Shown piece after piece: positions 1 to 8,197 of a stretch of DNA of 34,386 nucleotides; position 1 is the stretch's first letter, and the number at the start of each line of letters is the position of its first letter. The stretch covers positions 1 through 34,386 of the forward strand of contig PXRZ01000077.1 in assembly GCA_003022945.1 (NCBI GenBank). The letters are read 5' to 3'. The position numbers and the translations under genes were made by a program. The notes below the pieces were generated by a model. It saw nothing but the letters and a program-made list of their open reading frames with translations. It ran no database searches and was not told where the DNA came from. This DNA comes from Halobacteriales archaeon QS_8_69_73 (GTDB lineage Archaea > Halobacteriota > Halobacteria > Halobacteriales > Haloarculaceae).

Positions 1-132
1 CATCAGCTCCTCCTCGCCGACGTAGACGACGTCGTTCATCCGGGCCTCGAGGTCGACGGCGGTCACGACCGGACCGCTGACGCTCTCGATGACTCCCTCA
101 CTCGTGGTTTCGGTGTCGGTTGCCTGACTCAT
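1..132 (-). CDS. atpA: A-type ATP synthase subunit A, N-terminal fragment
   Basis: Only the first 44 codons lie in the window; the gene continues past the left edge. It starts with ATG at 132, and the peptide begins [13 protein letters not shown], then [16 protein letters not shown] and [12 protein letters not shown], the N-terminal beta-barrel of the catalytic A subunit of archaeal ATP synthases. The nucleotide-binding part is outside the window. The start is 2 nt after the stop of atpF, consistent with one operon on the minus strand, in the order H-I-K-E-C-F-A known from haloarchaea. The assignment rests on the N-terminus plus the operon order and is very likely. Confidence 0.93.
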   Translation of the reverse strand, partial: MSQATDTETTSEGVIESVSGPVVTAVDLEARMNDVVYVGEEELM

Positions 133-134
133 GG

Positions 135-455
135 TTACTCGTCCATCAGATCGATGCCGATGGCGCGTTTGATCTGCTCGCGGAGGTTGCCCGAACCGGT
201 GCCGCCACCCAGCGTGACGACGACCGGCTCGACGCTCGTTTCGACGCGCTGTCGGACTGTACGGGACAGCGTCTCGACGTCGTCGTCGTGCATCACGACG
301 ATTCCGACGGTCTCGTCGTCCAGCACCGTCTCGACGGCGTCGTCGAGTCGGTCGTCCTTTTCGTCGTCCGGCACGTTCTCGAACCGGCGGACGCCGGCCA
401 GCCGGAAGCCGGCCGTGAAGTCCGAACTACCGACGACGGCTATCTCCTGGCTCAT
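135..455 (-). CDS. atpF: A-type ATP synthase subunit F
   Basis: This 106-residue protein starts [20 protein letters not shown] and contains the acidic middle ([16 protein letters not shown]) and the [20 protein letters not shown] tail typical of the small F subunit of the central stalk. In the complex F sits with D on the rotor and modulates coupling between ATP turnover and ion flow. Its length matches the family. The ATG at 455 overlaps the stop of atpC by 4 nt (ATGA), which indicates translational coupling. The long competing frame across the same bases is a GC-driven shadow. Confidence 0.95.
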   Translation of the reverse strand: MSQEIAVVGSSDFTAGFRLAGVRRFENVPDDEKDDRLDDAVETVLDDETVGIVVMHDDDVETLSRTVRQRVETSVEPVVVTLGGGTGSGNLREQIKRAIGIDLMDE

Positions 456-1513
456 GTTATCACCAGTTCCTCTTCGATTTCCTCGACGTCCAACCCCGCC
501 TCGCGGCCGCGGGCGACCGCACGGACGTTCTCGACCTCCCGCTCCTTGGCGAGAACGTACGAGAGCACCGGACACACCGACATCGGGTAGCGGTTCGAGA
601 GCTTCGCCGAGTACTCCAGCAGCGCCGCGTCCAGGGCGTGCTCGAACCCCATGAGGGCGTCGGCCTCGGCCAGTTCGTCCAGCGCCGCCGACAGCTCCTC
701 GCCGTAGCTGCTCTCGCGGATGCGCTCGACCAGCTGGTCGACGTTGGCCGCCAGCTGACGGAGCTCCTCGGCTCGGAACAGCCCCCCGCCCTCGATGTGG
801 TACTCGCCGGGGTCGATGTCGGCGCCGCTCCGGGCGATCCTGAGGGCGTTGCGGAGGTTCCGGAAGTCGATCTCGGCCTCCAGGAACTCCCGGTACAGTG
901 CCCGCGGGGAGTCCGGCTCCGGGGTCCCGATGTCGTCCATCAGGTGGGCGTAGAACGCACGGTCGACGGCGTTTTCCAGCGGTACCAGCACGTCCTCGCT
1001 CTCGAAGTCCGGCATGGCGGCCTCCAGCGGGTCGCCGAAGATGGTGTTCGAAAGCGTCTCGACCACCTCCTCCATACGGCCGGCCTCGACCAGCCGGTCG
1101 AGCAGCCGATCGGAGAACTCGCCGGTCCGGATGAGGTCGTCGTCGACGTCCGAGGCGTCGGCGTCGGTGTACACCCCCCGGATGACCGTCTTGACGTTCC
1201 AGGCGTCGAACTTCCGGAGGTAGTTGGCGATGTAGCCGTACAGCGACCCCTCGGCCCACGTCAGCAGATCGTCGAAGCGTTTCGCGAGGTTGCGGTTCAG
1301 CGCGTACTCGACGAGGTCGACCCCCGAGTGCCGCGTCCCGAGGGCGTTCATCTCCGTCTCGTACTCGGTTTCCTCCATGAACCGGGCGATCTCGCCGGGG
1401 TCCATTCGGACTAGCTTCCGGTAGTCGTCCTCGTCGAAGAGCCGAGCCTTCTGGGCCCGGACCCGGGCGGTTACGTACTCGTAGTTCGGGCTTCGTTCGG
1501 TGTTGGCGCTCAT
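452..1513 (-). CDS. atpC: A-type ATP synthase subunit C
   Basis: A 353-residue protein starting MSANTERSPNYEYVTARVRA, followed by the all-helical body of the C/d-type subunit. Visible segments are YANYLRKFDAWNVKTVIRG-like helices around residues 90-115 and EAEIDFRNLRNALRIARSG near residue 215. Subunit C forms the socket that links the central stalk to the membrane c-ring. The length is normal for haloarchaea and there is no sign of damage, unlike the neighbouring atpE. It overlaps atpF by 4 nt downstream and atpE by 4 nt upstream, so the genes are tightly coupled. Confidence 0.95.
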   Translation of the reverse strand: MSANTERSPNYEYVTARVRAQKARLFDEDDYRKLVRMDPGEIARFMEETEYETEMNALGTRHSGVDLVEYALNRNLAKRFDDLLTWAEGSLYGYIANYLRKFDAWNVKTVIRGVYTDADASDVDDDLIRTGEFSDRLLDRLVEAGRMEEVVETLSNTIFGDPLEAAMPDFESEDVLVPLENAVDRAFYAHLMDDIGTPEPDSPRALYREFLEAEIDFRNLRNALRIARSGADIDPGEYHIEGGGLFRAEELRQLAANVDQLVERIRESSYGEELSAALDELAEADALMGFEHALDAALLEYSAKLSNRYPMSVCPVLSYVLAKEREVENVRAVARGREAGLDVEEIEEELVIT

Positions 1514-2007
1514 TCTTCGAAGAGGCGCGTGCTGATCTCGCGCAGGTTCTCCTCCCAGACGTCCTCGAGCACCGAGTCGAAGGTGTTGTTCACCCGGACG
1601 CGGGACTCGTCGGACTCGACGGCGACGCCGCCGAGACAGTCGACGGAATCGCCGACCGCGTATCCCTCGAAGTCGCCGACGACCGTCTCCAGCAGGTCGG
1701 CGTCGTCCTCGTGGCCGTGGACCCGGACCGTCTCCTCGGCGGGGAACTCCTCGGCGGCGGCCGCCAGCAGCGTCCGGGTCAGCTCCTCGCGCTCGTCGCC
1801 CTCGAGTTTCGCGCCGGACAGCTCCTGTTCGCGCTCCTGCTCGATCCGGCGTTCGGCCTCCTCGCGGGCCTCCCGGTGGATGCGCTCGGCGTCGGCCTCG
1901 GCGTCCGCGACGATCTCCTCGGCGCGGCTCTCGCCGTCGGTTCGGATCTCTTCTGCACGCGCGCGGGCTTCCTCCCGGATGTCTTCTACGACTGTCTCAA
2001 GACTCAT
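1510..2007 (-). CDS. atpE: A-type ATP synthase subunit E with internal deletion
   Basis: The protein is 165 residues. The N-terminal coiled coil (MSLETVVEDIREEARARAEE, rich in Glu/Arg/Ala) and the C-terminal domain (GGVAVESDESRVRVNNTFDS, VLEDVWEENLREISTRLFEE) are clearly subunit E of the peripheral stalk. Haloarchaeal homologues are about 194 residues as I recall them. Here SGAKLE joins directly to GDEREELTRTLL, so about 28-29 residues that normally link coiled coil and head (an Arg/Glu-rich helix) are missing, in frame. The junction lies at about 1799-1806 and carries CTCGAG, a likely microhomology. Such a loss would shorten the stator unless subunit H compensates. A local assembly deletion is the main alternative. 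Confidence 0.9.
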   Translation of the reverse strand: MSLETVVEDIREEARARAEEIRTDGESRAEEIVADAEADAERIHREAREEAERRIEQEREQELSGAKLEGDEREELTRTLLAAAAEEFPAEETVRVHGHEDDADLLETVVGDFEGYAVGDSVDCLGGVAVESDESRVRVNNTFDSVLEDVWEENLREISTRLFEE

Positions 2008-2028
2008 GATGGGGGGAGTGGGGTGACG

Positions 2029-2277
2029 CTAAACCAGGAAAATGGTGACGAACGCGATGATGATCAGCGTCTCGGGCAGCGCCGTAAAGATGAGTCCAGG
2101 GACGAACATGTCGTCGTCCTCGGCGACGGCACCGATGGCCGCCGACCCGATGCCACGCTGGGCGTAGCCGGTGCCCAACGCGCCGAGCCCGACGGCGAGG
2201 GCCGCCGCGGCCGGCCCCGAGATTCCACCGCTACTGTCCTGCAGTACCACGCTGGCGAGTTCGAGTGTTTCCATCAT
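2029..2277 (-). CDS. atpK: A-type ATP synthase proteolipid subunit K (c)
   Basis: An 82-residue (or 81, since two ATGs follow each other) very hydrophobic protein: a short N-terminus, a Gly/Ala-rich helix at about 21-40, a polar loop with EDDD at 53-56, and a second helix at 57-82. The ion-binding carboxylate is Glu69 within FTALPETLIII. This is the single-hairpin c-ring subunit that translocates ions. It lies between atpE and atpI, separated from atpI by 160 nt that contain a TATA-like box, so it may have its own promoter for higher expression, as c-rings need many copies. Confidence 0.95.
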   Translation of the reverse strand: MMETLELASVVLQDSSGGISGPAAAALAVGLGALGTGYAQRGIGSAAIGAVAEDDDMFVPGLIFTALPETLIIIAFVTIFLV

Positions 2278-2332
2278 AGTTTGTAGGTCCCGTTAGCTGC
2301 GTTCCGGACGGTTCGAACTGCTTTCCTAGTAG

Positions 2333-2340
2333 CTATAAAA
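2333..2340 (-). promoter_or_regulatory. TATA-like box upstream of atpK
   Basis: The minus strand reads TTTTATAG here, an AT-rich island in GC-rich DNA. It lies 56-60 nt upstream of the atpK start, so a transcript would begin around 2305-2310 with a short leader. It sits in the 160 nt gap between atpI and atpK, which holds no gene. An internal operon promoter is inferred, not shown. Confidence 0.45.
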
Positions 2341-2437
2341 CTTCTCAAATACGACGACCGAGAGGACCGATTACGGGCGGTACAGGCTGATAGGTGTGCC
2401 ACAGCGGCGGGCGGGCGGACGCCGGAGAGCGCTACTC

Positions 2438-4639
2438 TTACTCTTCGGCGGTGAACTGCCGCTCGTGGCCGAACGGCGAGTAGTCGTCGCCGCCGGCCTC
2501 GTAGAACTTCGAGAAGAACTCGAAGTACTCGAGCCGGATGCTCTGAATGCCGGCGGAGGTGATGCCGAGGATCATCACCACGATGTGGCCGACGACGAGT
2601 ACCACGATGCCCGCCAGCAGCGCGCCGGCGCCGCCGTGGATCAGCCCGGGGAACATCACCTCCTCGGCCCCGGCGGGCGCCTTGGCTTTGGTGAGCAGGA
2701 AGTGGAACCCCTCGGCGTCCCGGTAGGCGCCGAAGAACAGCAGGTTGACCGCGAAGGCCATCCCCGCCTTGGCCAGCAGCACCGCCGCGATACGCAGATA
2801 CGACAGGACGTGCGCCAACACCTGGTGGATCTCGACGAGCTCGTAGGTCGGCCCGAGCGCCAGCAGCGCGATACCGACCGCGGTCATCGCGACGCCGACG
2901 TAGCCGACGGTCGGCGAGAAGCCACTGAAGCCGAGCGCGAAGGCCGCCCCCTCGCCGCTGCTGAACACCTCGAAGATGAGGGCGGGCTTCGTCTCCCGGC
3001 CGATGGTGCTGAACACGAACAGCCACAGGCCGTTCAGCGCCAGTAGCCAGCCGCCGACCTCCTCCAGCGCCGCCCGGAGGCCGTGGAAGCTGTACTCCTC
3101 GACGAACTCGAAGGTCCACGCGAGGTTGAGATGGAAGACGCCGAACAGCGCCGTGATGACGAACCACGCCTCCGCCCACTCGGTGCTGTCCGGCGACAGC
3201 CCCTTCTCGATGATCGGACTGCCGTAGACGGTCTCGACGACCGGCAGCGTGTCGAGGTGAAGTCCGAACACCTCCCCGTAGAGGACACCGAAGACCAGCG
3301 TCACGATCCCGGCCGCCGCGGTGATCTTCCCGAGGTTGTCGAAGGTCTCGGAGTCGAAGTTCCGCATCAGGTAGTAGCCGATACCGGCGTAGACGGCGCC
3401 GTAGCCGATGTCCCCGATCATGAAGCCGAACATGAGCGGGAAGGTGAGGAAGACGACGAACGTCGGGTCGATCTCGGTGTACTTCGGCTTGCCGACCGCT
3501 TGGGTCAGCAGCTGGAACGGCCGGACCCCGGCGGGGTTGTCCTGCTCGACCGGCGGCTCGGTATTGCCCATCGGGCGGTCGTCGGTCGCGTAGCCGCCGT
3601 CGGAGCGGACCTCACCGGCGCCGTCGGTCGCGGCGACGGGGTCGCCGACGCCCGGCTCGGGGGCCTCCCGCCCGGTCTCGCCGCTTCCGCCGAGGGAGCC
3701 GTCGCGGTAGTCGGCCCGCTCCAGCTCCTCGACCTCGACGTGGTCGCCGACCGACGACCCCAGCGCCTCCGCGAGGTCGGTGAACCGCTCGCTCGGAATC
3801 CACCCCTCCGAGACGAAGGCGTTGTCCGTCGTCGCGAAGCTCAGCGGCGCCTCCCGCTTCTGAGCCTCGATGGAGAGCTGCTCCTCGGCGGCCAGCAGGA
3901 AGTCCGCGACCTCCTCTTTCAGCTCGTCGAGCTCGTTCTCGACGGTCTCGAGCTCCGACTCGAGCTCGTCGCGGCGCGAGCGCAGCTCCTCGACGTACGC
4001 CTCGGGGCTCGTCGCCCCGCCGGCGTCGTCGAGCTCCGGCACTTCGTACGCGGCGAACGGCGTCCCGACCAGCATGTCCTCGAGATCGACCGCGGGCGCG
4101 ACGAACATCGCGACGTACTCGTCGGCCTCGAACAGCTCGAAGGCGTCGACGGCGTCGGCGTCGGCGAGTGCCGCCCGCAGCTCGTCGGCGTCGCCCTCGC
4201 CGACGGCCGTCGACAGCGACTCGTAGCCCGACAGCAGGTCGATGTCGATGCCGAGCTCGACGAACGGGCGGGCCGTCTCGATCCGTTCGTCGACCGTCCG
4301 CAGCTCCTCTTCCAGCGCCGAGCGGCGGTCGTCGAGTTCGTTGACCGCCGTCCGGATGCGCTCGATCTCCTCGTCGAGTTCGTCGTCTTCGAGAATGCGG
4401 ACGCGGCCGGCGTCGTCGGCGTCGACCCCGAGGGTGCTTTCCAGCGCCCGGACGGTGACGAGCTTCTGAGAGACCTCCTCGGCGCCCTCGGCCGTATCGC
4501 CGGGCTCGAACCCCTCCCAGGAGCCGTCGTAGTCGGTGACGTGCAGCAGATTCAGGTCGTGGACCGTCTCGATGGCCTCGTCCATCACGCGCTTGGATCC
4601 CGTCACCGAGACCCGGCTCATCCGCTCAGGTCTGAGCAT
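2438..4639 (-). CDS. atpI: A-type ATP synthase subunit I (a-type stator)
   Basis: A 733-residue protein. Residues 1-305 form the cytoplasmic arm with two coiled-coil stretches (about 84-125 and 214-260). Residues 310-375 are a Gly/Asp/Glu-rich linker. From about 390 to 695 there are seven or eight membrane segments. The conserved Arg needed for ion passage is R616 in HVLSYLRIAAVLLAK. The start MLRPERMSRV overlaps atpH by 14 nt. With the c-ring (atpK) it forms the ion path, and the arm binds the E/H peripheral stalks. The length is within the usual range. The low-complexity linker is longer than I would expect and is the only unusual part. Confidence 0.95.
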   Translation of the reverse strand: MLRPERMSRVSVTGSKRVMDEAIETVHDLNLLHVTDYDGSWEGFEPGDTAEGAEEVSQKLVTVRALESTLGVDADDAGRVRILEDDELDEEIERIRTAVNELDDRRSALEEELRTVDERIETARPFVELGIDIDLLSGYESLSTAVGEGDADELRAALADADAVDAFELFEADEYVAMFVAPAVDLEDMLVGTPFAAYEVPELDDAGGATSPEAYVEELRSRRDELESELETVENELDELKEEVADFLLAAEEQLSIEAQKREAPLSFATTDNAFVSEGWIPSERFTDLAEALGSSVGDHVEVEELERADYRDGSLGGSGETGREAPEPGVGDPVAATDGAGEVRSDGGYATDDRPMGNTEPPVEQDNPAGVRPFQLLTQAVGKPKYTEIDPTFVVFLTFPLMFGFMIGDIGYGAVYAGIGYYLMRNFDSETFDNLGKITAAAGIVTLVFGVLYGEVFGLHLDTLPVVETVYGSPIIEKGLSPDSTEWAEAWFVITALFGVFHLNLAWTFEFVEEYSFHGLRAALEEVGGWLLALNGLWLFVFSTIGRETKPALIFEVFSSGEGAAFALGFSGFSPTVGYVGVAMTAVGIALLALGPTYELVEIHQVLAHVLSYLRIAAVLLAKAGMAFAVNLLFFGAYRDAEGFHFLLTKAKAPAGAEEVMFPGLIHGGAGALLAGIVVLVVGHIVVMILGITSAGIQSIRLEYFEFFSKFYEAGGDDYSPFGHERQFTAEE

Positions 4640-4958
4640 CCACCGCCTCCGTGAACAGCTCGACGACGTGGTCGATGGTCTCCTCGCGGTGCTCCTCGGC
4701 GCGGGCCTCCAGCGTCTCCCGTTCCTGGCGGCCCTCCTCGAGGATGGCCTCCCGCTCGGCGTCGATCTCCTCGCGGGCCTCGGCGAGCCGCTCGTCGACC
4801 AGCTCGTCGGCCTCCTCGCGGGCCTCCTGACGGATGCGGTCGGCCTCCTCGCGGGCCTCGGCGACGTGCTCCTCGCGGGCCGTCTTCGCGTCGGCGACGA
4901 TCTCGTCGGCCTCGCGTTCGGCCTCCTTGACTCGTTCGAGAACCTCCGGCCTGGCCAT
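4626..4958 (-). CDS. atpH: A-type ATP synthase subunit H (peripheral stalk)
   Basis: A 110-residue protein, almost entirely a Glu/Ala/Arg heptad coiled coil (MARPEVLERVKEAEREADE onward), ending in a short FTEAVDAQT tail. This is the H (AhaH-like) subunit that pairs with subunit E to form the peripheral stalk. It is the first gene of the operon. The coiled coil has an approximate 11-residue periodicity, as expected for the right-handed stalk. It is intact, in contrast to its partner AtpE. Confidence 0.9.
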   Translation of the reverse strand: MARPEVLERVKEAEREADEIVADAKTAREEHVAEAREEADRIRQEAREEADELVDERLAEAREEIDAEREAILEEGRQERETLEARAEEHREETIDHVVELFTEAVDAQT

Positions 4959-4987
4959 GATTATATCGTCCTAATCTTTGGAAAGCG

Positions 4988-4996
4988 GCTATTTGG
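4988..4996 (-). promoter_or_regulatory. Possible TATA box of the ATP synthase operon
   Basis: The minus strand reads CCAAATAGC about 30-38 nt upstream of the atpH ATG, in a small AT-rich patch (4959-5000). The position would give a leader of only a few nucleotides. The match to a TATA box is weak. Confidence 0.35.
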
Positions 4997-5095
4997 TAGT
5001 TGCGGAAGCGACCGCGGCCACGTTTAATCAATCGAGAGCTGGCCGATCGGCCGACGTCGGACGGGAGTTCGAACGGGGCCGACCGCTCGCGCGGC

Positions 5096-5251
5096 GAGGC
5101 CGAGCGAGCGGAGCGAAGGAGGCCTCGGAAAGAAGCGAGCGGGCGGAGCGACGGGAGGAGTGACGACACGGGAGCGTAGCGAGGCCGAGCGCGCGCAGCG
5201 AGAGCGGCCTCGAAAAGCAGCGAGCGGGAGAAGTGACGACACGCGAGCGTG
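5096..5251. repeat. Two-copy imperfect tandem repeat
   Basis: Copy 1 (5096-5180) and copy 2 (5181-5251) both begin GAGGCCGAGCG, contain an inverted GGCCTC that pairs with the opening GAGGCC, continue with AAGCAGCGAGCGGG-like bases, and end with GTGACGACACG followed by GAGCGT. Copy 2 is about 14 nt shorter. Each copy can fold into a hairpin through GAGGCC/GGCCTC. Confidence 0.75.
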
Positions 5252-5286
5252 ATTCGAGCGACGGCTCCGCGAGCCGTCGTTCGAAT
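5252..5286. repeat. Long inverted repeat (hairpin)
   Basis: The arms 5252-5267 and 5271-5286 are 16 nt each and complementary except for one G-T pair. The loop is CGC. This is the longest stem in the region and lies directly after the tandem repeat. Confidence 0.85.
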
Positions 5287-5340
5287 CGTATCCTCGGACT
5301 CCGTTCTGCGGTGTCCTCGCGCGGCACCGTCGCGCGGGTT

Positions 5341-5527
5341 GCCGGCAGCGCCGGCACTCAGTTCCGTGGTCGTTCGAACGGCGCGAAGCGCCTTCCGTGA
5401 GTGAGCGGGACCTCCGGTCCCGCGAGCGACGAGGGAACTCTGTTCTCTCGGTATGACGAGAGAGCGTCGCTCTCTCGGACCGCGGCGTCGCCGCCACGCC
5501 AGCGGCCTGAGGGATCTTCGATCCCTC
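5341..5527. repeat. Array of short perfect hairpins, site A
   Basis: Within 190 nt there are five perfect inverted repeats, nearly all with 3-nt loops: 5341-5355 (GCCGGC arms), 5380-5392 (GGCGC arms), 5405-5423 (GCGGGACC arms, 8 bp), 5457-5477 (CGAGAGAGC arms, 9 bp) and 5509-5527 (GAGGGATC arms, 8 bp). They are separated by GA/GC-rich spacers. The same style recurs at 10524-10611 and 14117-14226. Confidence 0.8.
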
Positions 5528-5684
5528 TCCGCTCGCGCCGTCCCACCGGATCGAACGCTCGGCCCCTTCGGGTCCACCCGGCGGTGGCCCGTCGGAGACG
5601 CTCCGTTCGCGTCCGACGCGGCCGGGCCGTCGGGCGTTCGGAAAGAACTGCCCGCGTGGGAACGCATATGCCGGCCCGACGGTT

Positions 5685-6210
5685 ATGACGGGAGAGATGC
5701 CGTACAGGGACCCGGAGACGGTCGAGCTGTCGGCGTGAGCGCCACGTCGTGGAGTTGCTCGAAGGGTACCGGGTGGCCGGGCTCCCGGTCGTCCACGTCA
5801 GACACGAGACCGTCGAGGCGGGGTCGCCGTTCCACCCGAACCGGCCGGGCGTCGCGTTCAAGCCCGCGGCGGCGCCAGCCGACGACGAGCCCGTCGTCAC
5901 CGAGCGCGGCGGCGGCGCCTTCCTTGGGTCGGACCTCGAGAGCCGCCTCCAGGCAGCCGGCGTCGAACGCCCCGTCCTGGTCGGGTTCACGACCGACCGC
6001 CGCGTCTCGACGGCGGCCCGGATCGCCTCGGCGCTCGGCTTCGATCCCTACGTCGTCGACGACGCGACGGTCGCGTTCGACCGCGAGCTCGACGGCACGC
6101 GTTACGTCGCGGAGCAGACCCACCGGGTCGCGCTGGCGCAACTGTCCGGCGCCGCCGCGACGGTCGTCGAGGCGGCGACGCTGCTGGCGGCCCTCGAGCG
6201 GCGGACGTAG
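5685..6210 (+). pseudogene. Isochorismatase-like cysteine hydrolase, broken
   Basis: From about 5737 to 6210 the frame reads RERHVVELLEGYR, GLPVVHVRHETVEAGSPFHP, VERPVLVGFTTDRRVSTAARI, and DDATVAFDRELDG. This is the second half of an isochorismatase-family hydrolase, although the usual catalytic Cys after the GxxTxxxV strand is replaced by Asp (TTDRRVS). The first part, with the VVVDMQ strand and catalytic Asp, is absent. An ATG at 5685 opens MTGEMPYRDPETVELSA in another frame and hits TGA at 5736-5738. The simplest reading is one gene that lost an internal block around 5733-5737, shifting the frame. A short product from GTG 5749 (153 aa) would lack the active site. Confidence 0.7.
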
Positions 6211-6291
6211 CCCGTTTCCCGCGTCCGACTCGGGATGCGGCCGACGCGGACGGGCCCGCGCGTGATCAGATACTGAAACTCCTCGGAAGCT

Positions 6292-6299
6292 CAAATACG
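6292..6299 (+). promoter_or_regulatory. TATA-like box of the sensor kinase gene
   Basis: CAAATACG lies 22-29 nt upstream of the ATG at 6321, the position expected for a leaderless haloarchaeal transcript. It supports the chosen start. Confidence 0.4.
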
Positions 6300-6320
6300 A
6301 CCCCCTCATGATGTATTACG

Positions 6321-7671
6321 ATGAAGGGTACAATCTCCGACGTTTCCGTTCTGTGCGTCGACGACGACGCGGAGCTGGTGTCGCTGCTCGCGGGCGGCCT
6401 CGAGCGGGAAAGCGACCGTCTCGACGTGACGACCGCCACCAACGTCGACGCCGCCCTCGAGACGTACCGTGCGACCGGCGTTGACTGCATCGTCAGTGAC
6501 TATCACATGCCGGCCCGGACCGGTGTCGAGCTCCTCGAGGTGGTCCGGGCCCGCGACCCGAAGCTCCCGTTCGTCATGTACACCCGGACCGGCAGCGAGG
6601 CCGTCGCCAGCGAGAGCATCCGCGCCGGCGTCACCGACTACGTCGTCCGGCGGGCGACCGACGAACAGTACGGGCTGCTGACGGAGCGGATCCTCACGCA
6701 CGTCGACAGCCGCCGGAGCGAGCGGCGAGCGAGCCGGACGAACCGGACGCTCCGGGCGCTGAGCGCCGCGGCCGACGAAGTCCTGTTCATGTTCTCGGCC
6801 GACTGGTCGGAGCTGCAGTTCATCAACGACGCCTACGAGACGGTGTTCGGCGGCTCCGTCGACCGCCTGCGGGCGGCGCCGAAGTCGTTCCTGACGCACG
6901 TTTATCCCGAGGACGTCGACCGGGTGACCGACGCCATGGAGCGGGTGTCGGGTGGCCATCCCCAGCAGATGGAGTTCCGGATCGACCGCTCGGCCGACAT
7001 TCGCATCTGGGTGGAGTCGCGGTGCAAGCCGGTCCGCGACGATTCGGGCGACATCGAGGCCGTCGCCGGGTTCACGCGGGAGGTGACCGAGCGGAAACAC
7101 CGCGAACAGGAGCTGGAGGACCGCAACGAGACGCTCGATCAGTTCGCCGCGACCGTCGCCCACGACCTCCGGAATCCGCTCGCGGTCGCCGACGCGAAGC
7201 TGAAGCTGGCGCGAGCCGAGACCGACAATGAGCACATCGACGACGGCATCGAGGCCGTCGACCGGATGAGCCGACTCATCGACGAACTGCTCGCCCTCGC
7301 AAAGGAGGGCATCGCCATCGACGAGCGCAGCCGGGTCGACCTCCGGGAGGTCGTCGAGGCCAGCATCGAAGACGTCATCATGACCGACGCCACCTGCACC
7401 GTCGAGGACACCGCACGGATTTCCTGTGACCCCCCGCGGCTCCGGGAGGTGCTCACGAACCTCTTCCGCAACTCCATCGACCACGCCGGCGGCTCCGTCG
7501 ACGTCACCGTCGGGCTGCTGGACGACGGCTTCTACCTCGAGGACGACGGCACCGGCATCCCTGTTCATCATCGAACAGATCGTCGACGCACACGACTGGA
7601 CCATCGAGGCCGTCGCCGGTGCCGACGGCGGCGCCCGGTTCGAGGTCACCGGCGTCGACCTTGCGGTCTGA
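6321..7671 (+). pseudogene. Response-regulator/PAS histidine kinase, frameshifted in the ATPase domain
   Basis: Residues 1-125 are a receiver domain (VLCVDDDAE acidic pocket, phospho-acceptor Asp in CIVSDYHMP, Thr in MYTRTGS). Residues 140-265 are a PAS domain ending FTREVTERK. Then comes HisKA with the H-box VAHDLRNPL at about residue 280, followed by the HATPase N-box NLFRNSIDH and the G1 box LEDDGTGIP. At 7559-7561 the frame breaks. The expected lid and G2 segment (about 20-25 residues) are gone, and the tail LFIIEQIVDAHDWTIEAVAG continues in the next frame to the stop at 7671. Without a shift the first frame runs on as nonsense to 7745. The ATP lid is lost, so kinase activity is unlikely. 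The family is common in haloarchaea, and its signal is unknown. Confidence 0.85.
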
Positions 7672-7737
7672 CCCGTCGTACGGTGCCGTCGCTTTCGGTC
7701 CAAACCGACGACGGGAAAAGCGATACCGGAGTGCCGC

Positions 7738-8127
7738 TCAGATGACGCGGTTCTGGAGGTAGTCGAGGTGCTTGGCGTTGTAGACGATCCTGACGGTGTC
7801 GGCGGCGGGACTGCCGATGCAGGTCAGGCGGACGCCCCTCTCCTCGACCTCCTCGTCGGAGAGGATCTGCTGCATGTCCATGTCGATTTCGCCCTCCCGG
7901 ACGATGGCCGCGCAGTTCGCACACGCGCCCGCCCGGCAGGAGAAGGGCCAGTCGTACCCCTGGGCCTCGGCGGCCTCGAGGATGTACTCGCCCTCGGCGA
8001 CGTCGAGGGAGCCGTAGTCCTCGTCGTCGAGGCCGGCGTCGGCCGCCGTCTCGAAGAGGTCGTCGTCGTCCATCGACCAGCCGTGGTCGTCGAGCACTTC
8101 GTAGTTGAGATATTCTACCGTGGGCAT
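7738..8127 (-). CDS. fdx: Halophilic plant-type 2Fe-2S ferredoxin
   Basis: A 129-residue protein. The cluster ligands are C64, C69, C72 ([10 protein letters not shown]) and C103 (LTCIGS), the CxxxxCxxC...C pattern of plant-type ferredoxins. An acidic N-terminal extension with a DDDD run (residues 20-23) is the known halophilic addition to the fold. It is the main electron carrier for haloarchaeal pyruvate and 2-oxoglutarate oxidoreductases and other redox enzymes in the cytoplasm. The start is ATG at 8127; the TTG one codon earlier is less likely. The gene is intact and stands alone, convergent with the broken kinase. Confidence 0.96.
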   Translation of the reverse strand: MPTVEYLNYEVLDDHGWSMDDDDLFETAADAGLDDEDYGSLDVAEGEYILEAAEAQGYDWPFSCRAGACANCAAIVREGEIDMDMQQILSDEEVEERGVRLTCIGSPAADTVRIVYNAKHLDYLQNRVI

Positions 8128-8197
8128 CAACGTAACGTTGGGACGCTGGCCGTTTGAAGGTTGCTGTTGGCACCGAGGCTGTGCCGCCGTCGGTGCC

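Larger units (their letters stand above)
4959..5684. other. Gene-free hairpin-rich intergenic region
   Basis: No frame in these 726 nt looks like a real protein. All open frames are Arg/Ser-rich products of GC-rich DNA without conserved motifs. What the stretch holds is structure: a two-copy direct repeat (5096-5251), a long hairpin (5252-5286) and then several short perfect hairpins (5341-5527). It separates the divergent atp operon and the broken hydrolase at 5685. It could be a worn repetitive element or a structured untranslated RNA. Confidence 0.7.

Noticed and set aside
3083-4654. Long plus-strand open frame of 523 codons opposite atpI
   Set aside because: It is the antisense frame of an Asp/Glu-rich gene in GC-rich DNA. 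It lacks any motif, while the minus strand encodes a complete AtpI.
5281-5290. tRNA-like TTCGAATC motif
   Set aside because: It is part of the 16-bp hairpin arm. No acceptor, D or anticodon arms can be folded around it, and no tRNA gene was found elsewhere in the window.
5341-5527. CRISPR array
   Set aside because: The stems differ in sequence from unit to unit and are not separated by spacers of constant length; there is no identical repeat and no cas gene nearby.
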